59,117 nt of DNA from an uncultured Bacteroidales bacterium (lineage in GTDB: Bacteria > Bacteroidota > Bacteroidia > Bacteroidales > UBA11471). The first letter of the stretch is position 1. Each line of letters opens with the position of its first letter. The stretch spans positions 1 through 59,117 of the forward strand of contig CALUZW010000014.1 of NCBI GenBank assembly GCA_944325415.1, written 5' to 3'. The notes below the pieces were generated by a model. The model made no database searches. It saw only the letters and a program-made list of their open reading frames with translations, and had not been told where the DNA came from. Positions 9,586 to 18,244 of this stretch are shown piece by piece. The position numbers were made by a program, and so were the translations under genes.

Positions 9586-9615
9586 AAACCTCGACATCAT
9601 GCGGTGTCGAGGTTT
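9586..9615 (-). terminator. Intrinsic terminator of the HMA-protein gene
   Basis: An 11-bp stem (AAACCTCGACA at 9586-9596 with complement 9605-9615) is followed on the minus strand by TTTTATT, 14 bases after the stop of the HMA gene. Confidence 0.75.
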
Positions 9616-9628
9616 CTTTGAAGTGAGC

Positions 9629-9838
9629 CTATCCTATCTTTTCGGCTTTGAAGCCGGCTGCGGTGACGAGGCGCACGATGTCGTCGTCGCTCAGGTCGCA
9701 GGTGATGGTGAGTACACGGTCGGGTGTGGTGAGATCGATGTCCCACTGGTCGCGGGCTACGGCTGCGTGGAGCGAGGCTTCGATTTTGGCGACACAGCCT
9801 CCGCATTTGGCGTTTGTCTTGAATTTTCGAGTTTCCAT
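9629..9838 (-). CDS. Heavy-metal-associated (HMA) domain protein, CopZ-like
   Basis: A 69-residue single ferredoxin-like HMA domain. The metal site is the CGGC motif (KTNAKCGGCVAKIEASL, about residues 8-24), a CxxC that binds Cu(I) in copper chaperones. It lies 73 bp downstream of copA on the same strand, so it probably shuttles Cu(I) to or from the ATPase. The missing Met before CxxC (Ala-Lys-Cys here) is usual in Bacteroidota versions. Confidence 0.85.
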   Translation of the reverse strand: METRKFKTNAKCGGCVAKIEASLHAAVARDQWDIDLTTPDRVLTITCDLSDDDIVRLVTAAGFKAEKIG

Positions 9839-9911
9839 AATGTTATTGGTTGGAAGGTTATGAAGTTTTGATTTTTTGTTGGCCGTTAAGCGTTTGAGAG
9901 ATTATTAAAAA

Positions 9912-12107
9912 TTATTTCCATTTCAGGCGCAGGCTGTTGAGTACCACCGATACCGAGCTGAATGCCATGGCAGCGCTGGCCCACATGGGATTGAGCAGCC
10001 AGCCGTTAACCGGAAACAGGACACCGGCGGCTACCGGTATGCACACGACATTGTAGATGAAAGCCCAGAAGAGGTTTTCCCGTACGATGCGCATGGTACT
10101 GCGAGAGAGTACGACGGCACGTGTGAGAAGATTGAGATCGGAGTTCATGAGTGTAACCATGGCCACCTGCATGGCAATATCGGTACCTTGCCCCATGGCG
10201 ATGCTTACATCGGCCCGGGCCAGGGCCTGAGAGTCGTTGATGCCGTCGCCCACCATGGCGACGGTTTTCCCTTCGCCTTGCAGTGTGCGCACAAAGTCTT
10301 CCTTATCCTGTGGCAGGGCATTGGCCTTGAAGCGGGATATGCCAACGGCTCCGGCCACGGTGCGTGCCGTTGGCGAGTCGTCGCCGGTGAGCATATATAC
10401 CTCGATGCCGAGTTGTTGCAGGCGGGCAACAGCTTCATGCGACGACTCCTTTATCTTGTCGGCAATGGCGATAATGGCAATAATGCCCTTGTGGTTTCCG
10501 TAGAAGACGATGCTTTTTCCTTCGCTCTGCCATGTGGCGATTCTGGTTTCTGTATCGGAGCCGATTGATGATGCCGTCATGAATGTCCGGTTGCCGATGC
10601 GCAGTGTCTCGCCCTGAATTTCAAATTCGATGCCTTTGCCCGATACATTTTCATATCGGTCGATGGTGACAGACCGTGTTGCTGCATGACTTTCCCAGTG
10701 TTTCGCGATGGCTTTGGCCAGCGGGTGCTGCGATTGCTCTTCGGCCACCACAAGTGGAGCGGCGTATTGCTCTTCGGGTTGAAGCCACACCACATCGACC
10801 ACCTCGGGACGTCCCTGCGTGAGTGTGCCGGTCTTGTCGAGTACCATACAGTCGATTTGCCCCATCTTTTCCAGTGCGACGGCATCTTTGATGAGAATAT
10901 GCTCGCCGGCAGCCTTGCCTATGCCTACCATCAAGGCCGTCGGGGTGGCCAGCCCCAATGCGCAGGGGCAAGCGATGACCAGTACCGATACGGCCGTCAG
11001 CAGACTGTGGGCAAGTACGTTGTCGCCCGAGTAGAAACATTGCCAGCCGGCAAAGGTAAGGCAGGCCAGTATGATGATTGTGGGCACAAAGCGGCGGCTG
11101 ACACGGTCGGCCAGCCGTTGGGCCGGAGCCTTGCTGCCTTGTGCCTCCTGCACTTGGCGCACAATCTGGGCGAGAAGGGTTTGTGCCCCTACGGCCTGTG
11201 CTTCGATGGTGAGAGCCCCGTCGCGATTGATGGTCCCTGCCAGCACGCTGTCGCCCTGGGCCTTGCCGGCAGGTATGGGTTCGCCATTGATCATGCTTTC
11301 GTCGACAAACGATTCTCCGTGTACGACCACTCCGTCGACTGCGACTTTTTCACCCGGACGCACCAGGATGCGGTCTCCTCTCTTCAATGTGGCAATATGT
11401 ACCTCTTGCGGTCCCTCTTCGGTGATTTTCAGAGCTGTTTGCGGTTGCAGATTCATCAGGCTTTTCAAGGCCGAAGAGGTATTTCGCTTGGCCCGCTCTT
11501 CCATGAGTTTCCCGATGAGTACAAAGGCTATAATCATACCCGAGGCTTCGTAGTAGACGTGGGTCTCTATGCCCCGACTGTTCCAATATTGAGGAAAGAG
11601 GGTCATTGCCAGGCTGAACAGAAAGGCGACTCCGGTGCTTAGGGCTACGAGTGTATCCATATTTGCCGAGTGTTGTTGCAGTTGTTTCCAGGCGTGGATA
11701 TAGAAATCGCGTCCCGAGTAGAGTAGAATGGGCAGGGTGAGCAGCAGCAGGAGCCATTCGATATGTGGGGTGTGCATGCAGCCCATTGATATAGTCATGA
11801 GTGGCAAGGCAAAAATCCATGCCACTACGACCCGGTTGCGAAGCGACTTGTAGTGCCGGGTCGCGGCTGCCTCGCGTTGTTTCTCTTTCTCCTCTTCACT
11901 GATGACAAGACCGTAACCGGCAGCTTCTACGGCTGCGGCAATCTCTTCGAGAGTGATGGCCGAGGGATCGTAGGTAAGAACGAGGTTTTCGCTCGCAAAA
12001 TTGACGGTGGCCGAGAGTACTCCCGGCAATTTTTTTACCGTTGTCTCGACATTGTTCGCGCATACGGCGCAACTCATTTCAAGTACGGGTAGGACACACT
12101 TTATCAT
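9912..12107 (-). CDS. copA: Copper-translocating P-type ATPase CopA
   Basis: A P1B-type ATPase of about 731 residues that pumps Cu(I) out of the cytosol. In order it shows one N-terminal HMA domain with MSCAVCANNVE, eight predicted membrane segments, the actuator loop, the membrane CPC motif (VIACPCALGLATPTALM), the phosphorylation motif DKTGTLTQG, SQHPLAKAI (HP motif), TGDD and VGDGINDSQALA. I chose ATG 12107 (MIKCVLPVLEMSC) over 12134 because a -7 promoter box covers 12132-12139. The small HMA protein follows it. Identification is secure; Cu(I) rests on CPC plus CxxC. Confidence 0.95.
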   Translation of the reverse strand: MIKCVLPVLEMSCAVCANNVETTVKKLPGVLSATVNFASENLVLTYDPSAITLEEIAAAVEAAGYGLVISEEEKEKQREAAATRHYKSLRNRVVVAWIFALPLMTISMGCMHTPHIEWLLLLLTLPILLYSGRDFYIHAWKQLQQHSANMDTLVALSTGVAFLFSLAMTLFPQYWNSRGIETHVYYEASGMIIAFVLIGKLMEERAKRNTSSALKSLMNLQPQTALKITEEGPQEVHIATLKRGDRILVRPGEKVAVDGVVVHGESFVDESMINGEPIPAGKAQGDSVLAGTINRDGALTIEAQAVGAQTLLAQIVRQVQEAQGSKAPAQRLADRVSRRFVPTIIILACLTFAGWQCFYSGDNVLAHSLLTAVSVLVIACPCALGLATPTALMVGIGKAAGEHILIKDAVALEKMGQIDCMVLDKTGTLTQGRPEVVDVVWLQPEEQYAAPLVVAEEQSQHPLAKAIAKHWESHAATRSVTIDRYENVSGKGIEFEIQGETLRIGNRTFMTASSIGSDTETRIATWQSEGKSIVFYGNHKGIIAIIAIADKIKESSHEAVARLQQLGIEVYMLTGDDSPTARTVAGAVGISRFKANALPQDKEDFVRTLQGEGKTVAMVGDGINDSQALARADVSIAMGQGTDIAMQVAMVTLMNSDLNLLTRAVVLSRSTMRIVRENLFWAFIYNVVCIPVAAGVLFPVNGWLLNPMWASAAMAFSSVSVVLNSLRLKWK

Positions 12108-12131
12108 GTAAGAGTTTTCTAATTGACGAGG

Positions 12132-12139
12132 CAAAGATA
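12132..12139 (-). promoter_or_regulatory. -7 box of the copA promoter
   Basis: TATCTTTG on the minus strand matches TAnnTTTG and is 25 bp upstream of the chosen copA ATG. A clear -33 element is not visible. Confidence 0.55.
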
Positions 12140-12208
12140 CAACGAAAAAGGCTAAATTGTTTAGCTTTGTTTTCCTGTGTATAATGTTTATATCGGGTTT
12201 TGTAAATC

Positions 12209-12245
12209 AAAAAAAATGCCATTATCTATCCCAGACAATGGCATT
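12209..12245 (-). terminator. Intrinsic terminator of the candidate small RNA
   Basis: AATGCCATT (12245-12237, minus strand) pairs with AATGGCATT (12223-12215), followed by a run of eight T. It is about 280 bp past the mgtC-like stop codon, too far to be simply that gene's terminator unless the 3' UTR is long. Confidence 0.75.
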
Positions 12246-12396
12246 TCTTCTTTTAACAGGGTATAATTCCTGCAAAAGATGCTCTAATAGAATGAAAAAG
12301 TCTATCCTCACGGACCGAACTCTCTGCGAACAAATTTCATAGAGAGATTTGTTTTTGGGGATTCAAACAAATTTTTTGTTTAAGAATGGAATTCTG
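12209..12396 (-). ncRNA. Candidate small RNA between mgtC-like gene and copA
   Basis: This leftward transcript is inferred from a complete Bacteroidota promoter just upstream (12402-12433) and a strong intrinsic terminator at its end (12209-12245). It encodes no convincing protein (only a 10-codon ORF). Visible structure: a long-range closing stem AATTCC (12393-12388) with GGAATT (12270-12265); a hairpin of 12387-12361; and a stem AACAAAT (12353-12347)/ATTTGTT (12335-12329) whose loop CTCTCT (12346-12341) can pair with AGAGAG (12325-12320), an H-type pseudoknot. Predicted length is about 185 nt. The size and closing stem recall 6S RNA, but I cannot assign it to a family. Confidence 0.5.
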
Positions 12397-12401
12397 TGCA
12401 G

Positions 12402-12433
12402 CAAAGTTAGTGAATAAAAAAACATAAAGCAAA
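12402..12433 (-). promoter_or_regulatory. Promoter of the candidate small RNA
   Basis: On the minus strand TTTG (12433-12430), 20 bp, then TAACTTTG (12409-12402): an excellent match to -33 TTTG / -7 TAnnTTTG. No coding sequence follows before copA's promoter region. Confidence 0.65.
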
Positions 12434-12522
12434 ACTTTTATCGCTTTGTTAAAAGTTTTTTGTTGTATATTTTACACATTTGTAGGTAAGAGGCGAGTAT
12501 TGGTTTTTATTCATTTTTTTGC

Positions 12523-13191
12523 TTATTCGATTTTTTCGATAAAAAGGTCGGGGAGTTGTTGCAGATATTGGTGAATGTTGAACTCTTCTTTGGGGGAGTT
12601 GTAGCGAATGATGATAGATACATAATATCGTTTGTCGGTACCTATGGTACGCTCTTCGGCTTCGTACGAGGTGATGCGACCCTCTTGCTGGCGTATCATC
12701 TCTGTTGTTTTGGCAATATTCTCATAGATTCCGGTCGAGAATCTGATGCTGCAACTGTGAATACCGGTTTTCTTGAACATAATAGTGAGCAGTTCCAGAC
12801 CGAGGAGTGTAAAGGCCGTAGCGGCGATGCCCAGCCAGTACAGACCGCCTCCGATGGCCAGTCCGATACCCGCGGTGGCCCATAGCCCGGCTGCGGTAGT
12901 CAGTCCGCGCACAAATTGCCGGTGTATAATGATGGTACCGGCACCGATGAAGCCGATGCCGCTTACCACCTGTGCCGCAACCCGACTGGGGTCGAAGCGG
13001 GTGATGCCTTCTTGTAGAACGTCGGAAAATCCGTATTGCGACACGACCATGAACAGGGCGCTGCCCAGGCACACAAGAAAGTGGGTGCGAAAACCGGCTT
13101 CTTTGGCCCGGTAAGCCCGGTCGAGACCTATGACGGCACCCAGCAGTCCGGCAACCAGGGGACGGAATATCAGTTCGAGGGTCATATCCAT
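12523..13191 (-). CDS. MgtC/SapB-family membrane protein
   Basis: A 222-residue inner-membrane protein. The N-terminal 140 or so residues hold four to five hydrophobic helices with the family signature GLLGAVIGLDRAYRAKEAGF and RTHFLVCLGSALFMVVSQYG, then VASGIGFIGAGTI-like VVSGIGFIGAGTIIIHRQFV. The C-terminal 80 residues are a soluble ACT-like domain. MgtC proteins act in Mg2+-limited growth and in control of membrane energetics in several bacteria; the role here is unknown. It has its own upstream -7 box (13301-13308) and a 110-nt leader. Confidence 0.9.
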   Translation of the reverse strand: MDMTLELIFRPLVAGLLGAVIGLDRAYRAKEAGFRTHFLVCLGSALFMVVSQYGFSDVLQEGITRFDPSRVAAQVVSGIGFIGAGTIIIHRQFVRGLTTAAGLWATAGIGLAIGGGLYWLGIAATAFTLLGLELLTIMFKKTGIHSCSIRFSTGIYENIAKTTEMIRQQEGRITSYEAEERTIGTDKRYYVSIIIRYNSPKEEFNIHQYLQQLPDLFIEKIE

Positions 13192-13300
13192 AATGTTCTA
13201 TGTTTTTAGTAGATTTACAACAATAATTTAGGGCCGATGGATTTTAACGGGAAGGTTTGCCCCTCCGACCTGCTGTATAATCGGCTCTATGCCCTTTTCC

Positions 13301-13308
13301 CAAAGATA
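13301..13308 (-). promoter_or_regulatory. -7 box of the mgtC-like gene
   Basis: TATCTTTG on the minus strand, 110 bp before the start codon. An inverted repeat (13316-13340) occupies the place of the -33 region, so the promoter may be controlled by a DNA-binding protein. Confidence 0.5.
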
Positions 13309-13315
13309 TGAAATT

Positions 13316-13340
13316 TTGGAGAAATACCATCTTTCTCCAA
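13316..13340. repeat. Inverted repeat, possible operator of the mgtC-like gene
   Basis: TTGGAGAAA (13316-13324) and its exact complement TTTCTCCAA (13332-13340) flank a 7-base spacer directly upstream of the mgtC -7 box. A third GGAGAAAG is at 13403-13410. The rest of 13192-13476 holds only the mgtC leader and no credible gene. Confidence 0.4.
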
Positions 13341-13476
13341 TGATATTTTGGATTTAGGCCACCGACTTTGGCCGACACCCATTTGTCGCTTTCCTATTAT
13401 AAGGAGAAAGAGCCCTTTCTTGTCGGACCTGAAAGTCTGGAAAAATGGCCTTCGAAAAAATTTTATCACAAAATCT

Positions 13477-13506
13477 TTTGAATTTTCTGCAAATTCGTTA
13501 TCTTTG
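13477..13506 (+). promoter_or_regulatory. Promoter of the his operon
   Basis: TTTG (13477-13480), 18 bp, then TATCTTTG (13499-13506), fitting the Bacteroidota consensus. The predicted transcript starts near 13513, just ahead of the leader peptide. Confidence 0.75.
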
Positions 13507-13529
13507 TCGCATAAAACAAGAGAAACATT

Positions 13530-13580
13530 ATGTATAGCACTATTCATCACCACCATTTTCATCATGGCTCTTACGAGTAA
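13530..13580 (+). CDS. hisL: his operon leader peptide
   Basis: A 16-codon ORF reads MYSTIHHHHFHHGSYE, with six His codons in a stretch of seven. It lies between the his promoter and an intrinsic terminator (13621-13653) ahead of hisG. That arrangement is the classic transcription attenuator: when charged tRNA-His is scarce the ribosome stalls on the His run and the RNA folds so as to avoid termination. The name hisL is by analogy in role; there is no sequence homology claim with the enterobacterial leader. The ORF is too short for routine gene callers. Confidence 0.85.
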   Translation: MYSTIHHHHFHHGSYE

Positions 13581-13620
13581 GGGGTGAGTGGTTGTGTATA
13601 TACATGAACATAACGTTTAG

Positions 13621-13653
13621 AAACGCTTGCCTCTGTCGGGGCAGGCGTTTTTT
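13621..13653 (+). terminator. his attenuator terminator
   Basis: AAACGCTTGCC (13621-13631) pairs over 11 bp (one G-T) with GGCAGGCGTTT (13640-13650), followed by a T-run. It lies 41 bases after the leader stop codon and 45 before hisG, so it must be bypassed for his expression. A single alternative antiterminator stem could not be fixed by eye. Confidence 0.8.
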
Positions 13654-13697
13654 GTTGGTAAAAAGGAAGAACGAATATCATATAAAAACGAAATAAA

Positions 13698-14549
13698 ATG
13701 TTACGCATTGCGATTCAATCAAAGGGCCGTCTCAACGAAGATTCGATGGCTCTGCTTTCAGAAACTGGTATCAAATTATCGTCGGGCAAGCGCACCTTGC
13801 TGGTGCAGTCGCCCAATTTCCCCATCGAAGTGTTGTTTTTGAGAGACGACGACATTCCCGACTCTGTTGCTTCGGGTGTTGCCGACGTGGGAATTGTGGG
13901 TCTGAACGAGTTCCTCGAAAAAGAACGCAAAGCCGAGATTGTCAAGGAGCTGGGTTTCAGCAAATGCCGCCTCTCGCTGGCGATACCCAAAGATATTGAT
14001 TATCCCGGGTTGTCGTGGTTCAACGGCCGCAAGATTGCCACCTCCTATCCGGTTATCCTGCGTCGTTATTTGCAGGAAAACCATATTTCGGCCGACATAC
14101 ACATTATCACCGGCTCGGTGGAGATAGCGCCCGGTATTGGGTTGGCCGATGCCATTTTCGACATCGTAAGCTCGGGCAGTACCTTGGTGAGCAACAATCT
14201 GCGCGAGGTAGAGGTCGTGGTAAAGTCCGAGGCCGTGTTGATTGCCACCCCCGGATTGTCGGAAGAGAAGAAAGAGATTCTCAACGAGTTTCTCTTCCGC
14301 ATGGAGGCCGTGCAGAAGGCCGAAGACAAGAAATATGTACTCATGAATGCTCCCACCTCGGCCGTTGACGATATTCTGGCCGTACTGCCCGGCATAAAAA
14401 GTCCCACTGTCATGCCTTTGGCACAGGAGGGGTGGTGTTCGATACACACGGTACTCGACGAAAAATGTTTCTGGCAGATTATCAATAAACTCAAATCGGT
14501 GGGAGCAGAAGGCATCTTGGCCTTGAACATCGAAAAAATGGTATTATAA
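13698..14549 (+). CDS. hisG: ATP phosphoribosyltransferase, long form
   Basis: A 283-residue enzyme for the first step of histidine synthesis (ATP + PRPP to phosphoribosyl-ATP). It begins MLRIAIQSKGRLNEDSM, and has GVADVGIVGLNE and the PRPP-binding GIGLADAIFDIVSSGSTLVSN. The length and the C-terminal ACT-like domain (about 215-283, ending SVGAEGILALNIEKM) mark the long, histidine-inhibited HisG that needs no HisZ. It is the first structural gene after the attenuator, so it is governed both by attenuation and, probably, feedback inhibition. Confidence 0.97.
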   Translation: MLRIAIQSKGRLNEDSMALLSETGIKLSSGKRTLLVQSPNFPIEVLFLRDDDIPDSVASGVADVGIVGLNEFLEKERKAEIVKELGFSKCRLSLAIPKDIDYPGLSWFNGRKIATSYPVILRRYLQENHISADIHIITGSVEIAPGIGLADAIFDIVSSGSTLVSNNLREVEVVVKSEAVLIATPGLSEEKKEILNEFLFRMEAVQKAEDKKYVLMNAPTSAVDDILAVLPGIKSPTVMPLAQEGWCSIHTVLDEKCFWQIINKLKSVGAEGILALNIEKMVL

Positions 14550-14561
14550 AAATGTCATCTT

Positions 14562-15848
14562 ATGGAAATCATCAAATACCCCGCACGTGAGAGCTGGTCG
14601 CACATCGTTGAGCGACCGCACCTCGATGCCCAGACACTTTCCGATACGGTATCGGCGCTGCTCTCCGACATACGCCGTCGGGGCGATGCTGCGGTGAGAG
14701 AGTGTGTCGAGCGTTTTCAGGGCGTCGCTCTTGACCGTTTTGAAGTATCCCCCGAAGAGATGGAGGCCGCCGAAGCGGCCGTCTCGGACGAATTGAAGGC
14801 TGCCATCGCCGCTGCTGCTGCCAACATAACCCGTTTCCATGCTTCCCAGGCCATGCCGCTTCACAAGGTGGAGACCACTCCCGGAGTTGTATGCTGGCAG
14901 AAGTCGGTACCCATACAGCGGGTAGGACTCTATATACCCGGTGGTACGGCTCCTCTCTTCTCTACCGTACTCATGCTGGCCATACCTGCCCGCGTAGCCG
15001 GTTGCCCCGAGATTGTGCTGTGTAGCCCTTGTGCGCCCGATGGTAAGATAAATGCAGCCGTACTCTATGCTGCCCGCGTAGCCGGTGTACATCGTATCTA
15101 TAAGCTGGGCGGTGTGCAGGCCATAGGCGCCATGGCCTACGGTACCGAGTCGGTGCCTCGCGTGTATAAGATTTTCGGTCCCGGAAACCAGTATGTTACC
15201 GAAGCCAAGCAGCAGATTACCCGCCAGGGGGTGGCGATAGACATGCCGGCCGGTCCCTCCGAAGTGGCTGTTGTGGCCGATGCCTCGTCCGACATGACCT
15301 TTGTCGCCTCTGATTTTCTCTCTCAGGCCGAACATGGGGCCGATAGTCAGTCGGTACTTTTTACGACCGACGAGTCGGTCATCGAGCCACTGCTCGCCGA
15401 GATAGAGAAGCAGTTGTCGGCCCTGTCGCGTCGCTCATTGACCGAGAAATCTCTGGCTCACAGCCGCATTGTCTTGTTGCGCGATAAAGACGAACTGGTC
15501 GACATGGTCAATCTCTATGCCCCCGAACATCTCATTATTCAATGTGCCGACTATGCCGAAGTGGCCGAGCGGGTAGTCAATGCCGGCTCGGTATTTCTCG
15601 GGCCCTATACGCCCGAGAGCGCCGGCGACTATGCCTCGGGTACCAACCATACGCTGCCCACCAGCGGCTATGCACGCGCATATAGTGGTGTGAATCTCGA
15701 CAGCTTTATCCGGAAAATTACCTTTCAGGAGATTTCGCGCGACGGGTTGCTGCGTCTCGGTCCCGTCATCGAAGTCATGGCAGCCAACGAAGGCCTCGAC
15801 GCACATAAGAATGCCGTTACATTGCGTCTGGGCAAAGTAAAATCTTAA
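14562..15848 (+). CDS. hisD: Histidinol dehydrogenase
   Basis: A 428-residue Zn-dependent NAD+ enzyme that oxidises histidinol to histidine in two steps. Signatures include [63 protein letters not shown] and [10 protein letters not shown]-terminal [18 protein letters not shown] [17 protein letters not shown] includes zinc and substrate ligands. It begins 12 bp after hisG and precedes hisC by 11 bp. Confidence 0.97.
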   Translation: MEIIKYPARESWSHIVERPHLDAQTLSDTVSALLSDIRRRGDAAVRECVERFQGVALDRFEVSPEEMEAAEAAVSDELKAAIAAAAANITRFHASQAMPLHKVETTPGVVCWQKSVPIQRVGLYIPGGTAPLFSTVLMLAIPARVAGCPEIVLCSPCAPDGKINAAVLYAARVAGVHRIYKLGGVQAIGAMAYGTESVPRVYKIFGPGNQYVTEAKQQITRQGVAIDMPAGPSEVAVVADASSDMTFVASDFLSQAEHGADSQSVLFTTDESVIEPLLAEIEKQLSALSRRSLTEKSLAHSRIVLLRDKDELVDMVNLYAPEHLIIQCADYAEVAERVVNAGSVFLGPYTPESAGDYASGTNHTLPTSGYARAYSGVNLDSFIRKITFQEISRDGLLRLGPVIEVMAANEGLDAHKNAVTLRLGKVKS

Positions 15849-15859
15849 CATATACGACT

Positions 15860-16903
15860 ATGTTTGACCTGGAAAAATGGATTCGTCCCAATATCTTGCA
15901 TTTGAAGCCCTATTCGTCGGCCCGCGATGAATTCAAGGGCGAAGCGTCGGTCTTTCTCGATGCCAACGAAAACCCGCACAACGGCCCCTATAACCGTTAT
16001 CCCGACCCCTTGCAGTGGGAGCTTAAAAAGAAAATCGCTGCCGTCAAGGGTGTTGCTCCCGAGAGTATTTTCCTCGGCGTGGGCAGCGACGAGTGTATCG
16101 ATGTGTTATTCAGGGCCTTCTGTGTACCCGGGCGCGACAATGTGGTGGCCATCGACCCCACCTACGGTATGTATAAGGTGTGTGCCGATATCAACGATGT
16201 GGCTTACCGCCCTGTGAGACTGAACGAGAATTTCGACTTTGATGTCGACGACCTCCTGAATCGGGTCGACGACCATACGAAACTGATATTCCTCTGTTCG
16301 CCCAACAACCCGTCGGGCAATAGCCTTTCTGACGAGAAGATAGAGCAACTTCTGCAACGCTATCCCGGACTCGTGGTTGTCGACGAGGCCTATATCGACT
16401 TTGCCTCCCGGCCGGGTTTCCTGCCCCGACTCTCGCAGTACGACAATCTGGTGGTGCTGCATACCTTCTCCAAAGCCTGGGGGGCAGCGGCCGTGCGGCT
16501 GGGTATGGCTTTTGCCCACCCCTCGATAATTGCGGTGTTTAACAAGATAAAATATCCCTACAACATCAACCTGCTGACGCAGCGTTATGCTGCCGAGATG
16601 CTCGACCGCTATCCGCAGGTTGAGGCGTGGGTCGACGAGCTGGTGGCTTCGCGGGAACTCCTTCGCCGGCAACTGGCAACGCTCCCTGTCGTACGTCGCA
16701 TTTACCCCAGCGATGCCAACTTCCTGTTGGTGCGCGTCGACGACGCGCAGCGTGTCTACGACTTTCTGGTGGGGCGCGGCATCATCGTGCGCAACCGCAA
16801 CAAGATAACTCTTTGCGACAATTGCCTGCGCATTACCGTCGGTACCGGTGAGGAAGATTCTCTGTTGATTGATGCATTACAATCTTATTCGGCAAGTATA
16901 TGA
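15860..16903 (+). CDS. hisC: Histidinol-phosphate aminotransferase
   Basis: A 347-residue fold-type I PLP enzyme converting imidazole-acetol phosphate to histidinol phosphate. It shows [16 protein letters not shown] near the N-terminus, [23 protein letters not shown] (the Asp that contacts the pyridine nitrogen) and [15 protein letters not shown], whose Lys forms the Schiff base. The stop codon overlaps the hisB start by 4 bp. Confidence 0.97.
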   Translation: MFDLEKWIRPNILHLKPYSSARDEFKGEASVFLDANENPHNGPYNRYPDPLQWELKKKIAAVKGVAPESIFLGVGSDECIDVLFRAFCVPGRDNVVAIDPTYGMYKVCADINDVAYRPVRLNENFDFDVDDLLNRVDDHTKLIFLCSPNNPSGNSLSDEKIEQLLQRYPGLVVVDEAYIDFASRPGFLPRLSQYDNLVVLHTFSKAWGAAAVRLGMAFAHPSIIAVFNKIKYPYNINLLTQRYAAEMLDRYPQVEAWVDELVASRELLRRQLATLPVVRRIYPSDANFLLVRVDDAQRVYDFLVGRGIIVRNRNKITLCDNCLRITVGTGEEDSLLIDALQSYSASI

Positions 16904-18030
16904 AAAAGAAACGCACTCTCTTTATCGACCGTGACGGCACGCTGGTTGTCGAGCCGCCTGACGATTATCAGCTCGACAGCCTCGAAAAGTTGCAGTTTGT
17001 GCCCAAGGTCTTTCGGAATCTCTCCTTTATTCGCGAAAAACTCGACTTTGAATGGGTGATGGTTACCAACCAGGACGGGTTGGGTACCGACTCTTTCCCC
17101 GAAGAGACATTCTGGCCGGCTCATAACAAGATGTTGCAGGCCTTTGCCGGCGAAGGAATCGTTTTCGATGCCATCTGCATCGACCGCTCTTTTCCCGAGG
17201 AAAACCTTCCCACACGCAAGCCGGGCACGGCGATGCTCACTGCCTACCTCGACGGGAGCTACGATATGTCGGCCTCGTTTGTCATCGGCGATCGCCTTAC
17301 CGATATGCAGTTGGCCCGCAACCTGGGGTGCCGTGGTATTCTCTATGGCGATAGTTCCATGCAGGCAGCGGTCGACGAGGCCGGACTCGCTGAGGTGTGT
17401 GTGCTCATCACCGACGATTGGGACAAGATTTCGGAATACCTCTTTGCCGGTGAACGGCGGGCCGAGGTGCGTCGCACGACCTCGGAGACCGATGTCTTTG
17501 TAAGTCTGAATCTTGACGGTAACGGTCGTGGCGATATCTCCACCGGTATCGGATTTTTCGACCACATGCTCGACCAGATAGCCCGACATTCGGGTATCGA
17601 CCTGACGGTGCGTTGCCAGGGCGACCTTCAAGTCGACGAACATCACACCATCGAAGATACCGGTATAGCGCTGGGTGAGGCCATAGCCCGGGCTTTGGGC
17701 GACAAGCGGGGAATCGAGCGGTATGGCTTCTGTCTGCCGATGGACGACTCTCTTTGCACCGTTGCACTCGATTTTGGCGGGCGGGCATGGCTGGTGTGGA
17801 ATGCCGTTTTTTACCGCGAAAAGATTGGCGATATGCCTACCGAAATGTTTTTGCACTTTTTTAAATCGCTCAGCGACGCGGCTCGCATGAATCTGACGGT
17901 GAAAGCCGAAGGCGAAAACGAGCATCATAAGATTGAAGGTATCTTTAAGGCGTTTGCCCGTTCATTGAAGATGGCCTTGCGCCGCGATATTTTCCATTAT
18001 GAATTGCCGTCTACAAAAGGTCTTTTGTAG
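16900..18030 (+). CDS. hisB: Bifunctional histidinol-phosphatase / IGP dehydratase
   Basis: A 376-residue fusion of two histidine-pathway steps. Residues 1 to about 165 are a HAD phosphatase ([10 protein letters not shown] with DxD nucleophiles, later [13 protein letters not shown]). Residues from about 185 on are imidazoleglycerol-phosphate dehydratase with [31 protein letters not shown] and the closing [15 protein letters not shown]n2+ motifs. It is translationally coupled to hisC by ATGA. hisH, hisA, hisF and hisIE do not follow; the operon ends here. Confidence 0.97.
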   Translation: MKKKRTLFIDRDGTLVVEPPDDYQLDSLEKLQFVPKVFRNLSFIREKLDFEWVMVTNQDGLGTDSFPEETFWPAHNKMLQAFAGEGIVFDAICIDRSFPEENLPTRKPGTAMLTAYLDGSYDMSASFVIGDRLTDMQLARNLGCRGILYGDSSMQAAVDEAGLAEVCVLITDDWDKISEYLFAGERRAEVRRTTSETDVFVSLNLDGNGRGDISTGIGFFDHMLDQIARHSGIDLTVRCQGDLQVDEHHTIEDTGIALGEAIARALGDKRGIERYGFCLPMDDSLCTVALDFGGRAWLVWNAVFYREKIGDMPTEMFLHFFKSLSDAARMNLTVKAEGENEHHKIEGIFKAFARSLKMALRRDIFHYELPSTKGLL

Positions 18031-18041
18031 ACAGATGTTTT

Positions 18042-18077
18042 GGGCCTCTCCACATGTCGTGTGAGGGGGCCCTTTTT
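18042..18077 (+). terminator. Terminator of the his operon
   Basis: GGGCCTCTCCACA (18042-18054) pairs with TGTGAGGGGGCCC (18060-18072) over 13 positions with one mismatch, followed by TTTTTG. Confidence 0.75.
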
Positions 18078-18093
18078 GTATCTTTCCCGAATG

Positions 18094-18244
18094 AAAAAAC
18101 CGTTGCGGTGTTTGCCGCAACGGTTTTATTCCCCCCTGAGGTGAAACTGTCGGGAGTTTCCGATTCAGAAATTCACAGCGTCAGCGTCTTTGACTATTTC
18201 CATTCTCTGCTTGTCGTGAAGACAATTTGTTTGAACCAATAAGA
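18094..18244 (-). ncRNA. Second candidate small RNA, between his and rnf operons
   Basis: A leftward transcript is suggested by a -7 box TATCTTTG at 18257-18250 and a very strong terminator at 18127-18094 (CCGTTGCGG/CCGCAACGG stem, T6 tail on the minus strand). It lies outside the rnf operon, whose own terminator is at 18431-18466. Inside are a hairpin TTGTC/GACAA and a two-part stem GTGAA...TTTCAC enclosing TCGG...CCGA. The coding potential is negligible. No good -33 element is seen, so confidence is lower than for the copA-mgtC candidate. The region 18258-18430 has nothing else I recognise. Confidence 0.35.

Noticed and set aside
12157..12342. A 61-codon ORF overlapping the small-RNA candidate
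   Set aside because: It runs against the likely transcript, crosses the terminator hairpin and looks like chance sequence.
13287..13565. A 92-codon minus-strand ORF ahead of hisG
   Set aside because: It overlaps the his promoter and leader antisense and resembles no known protein.
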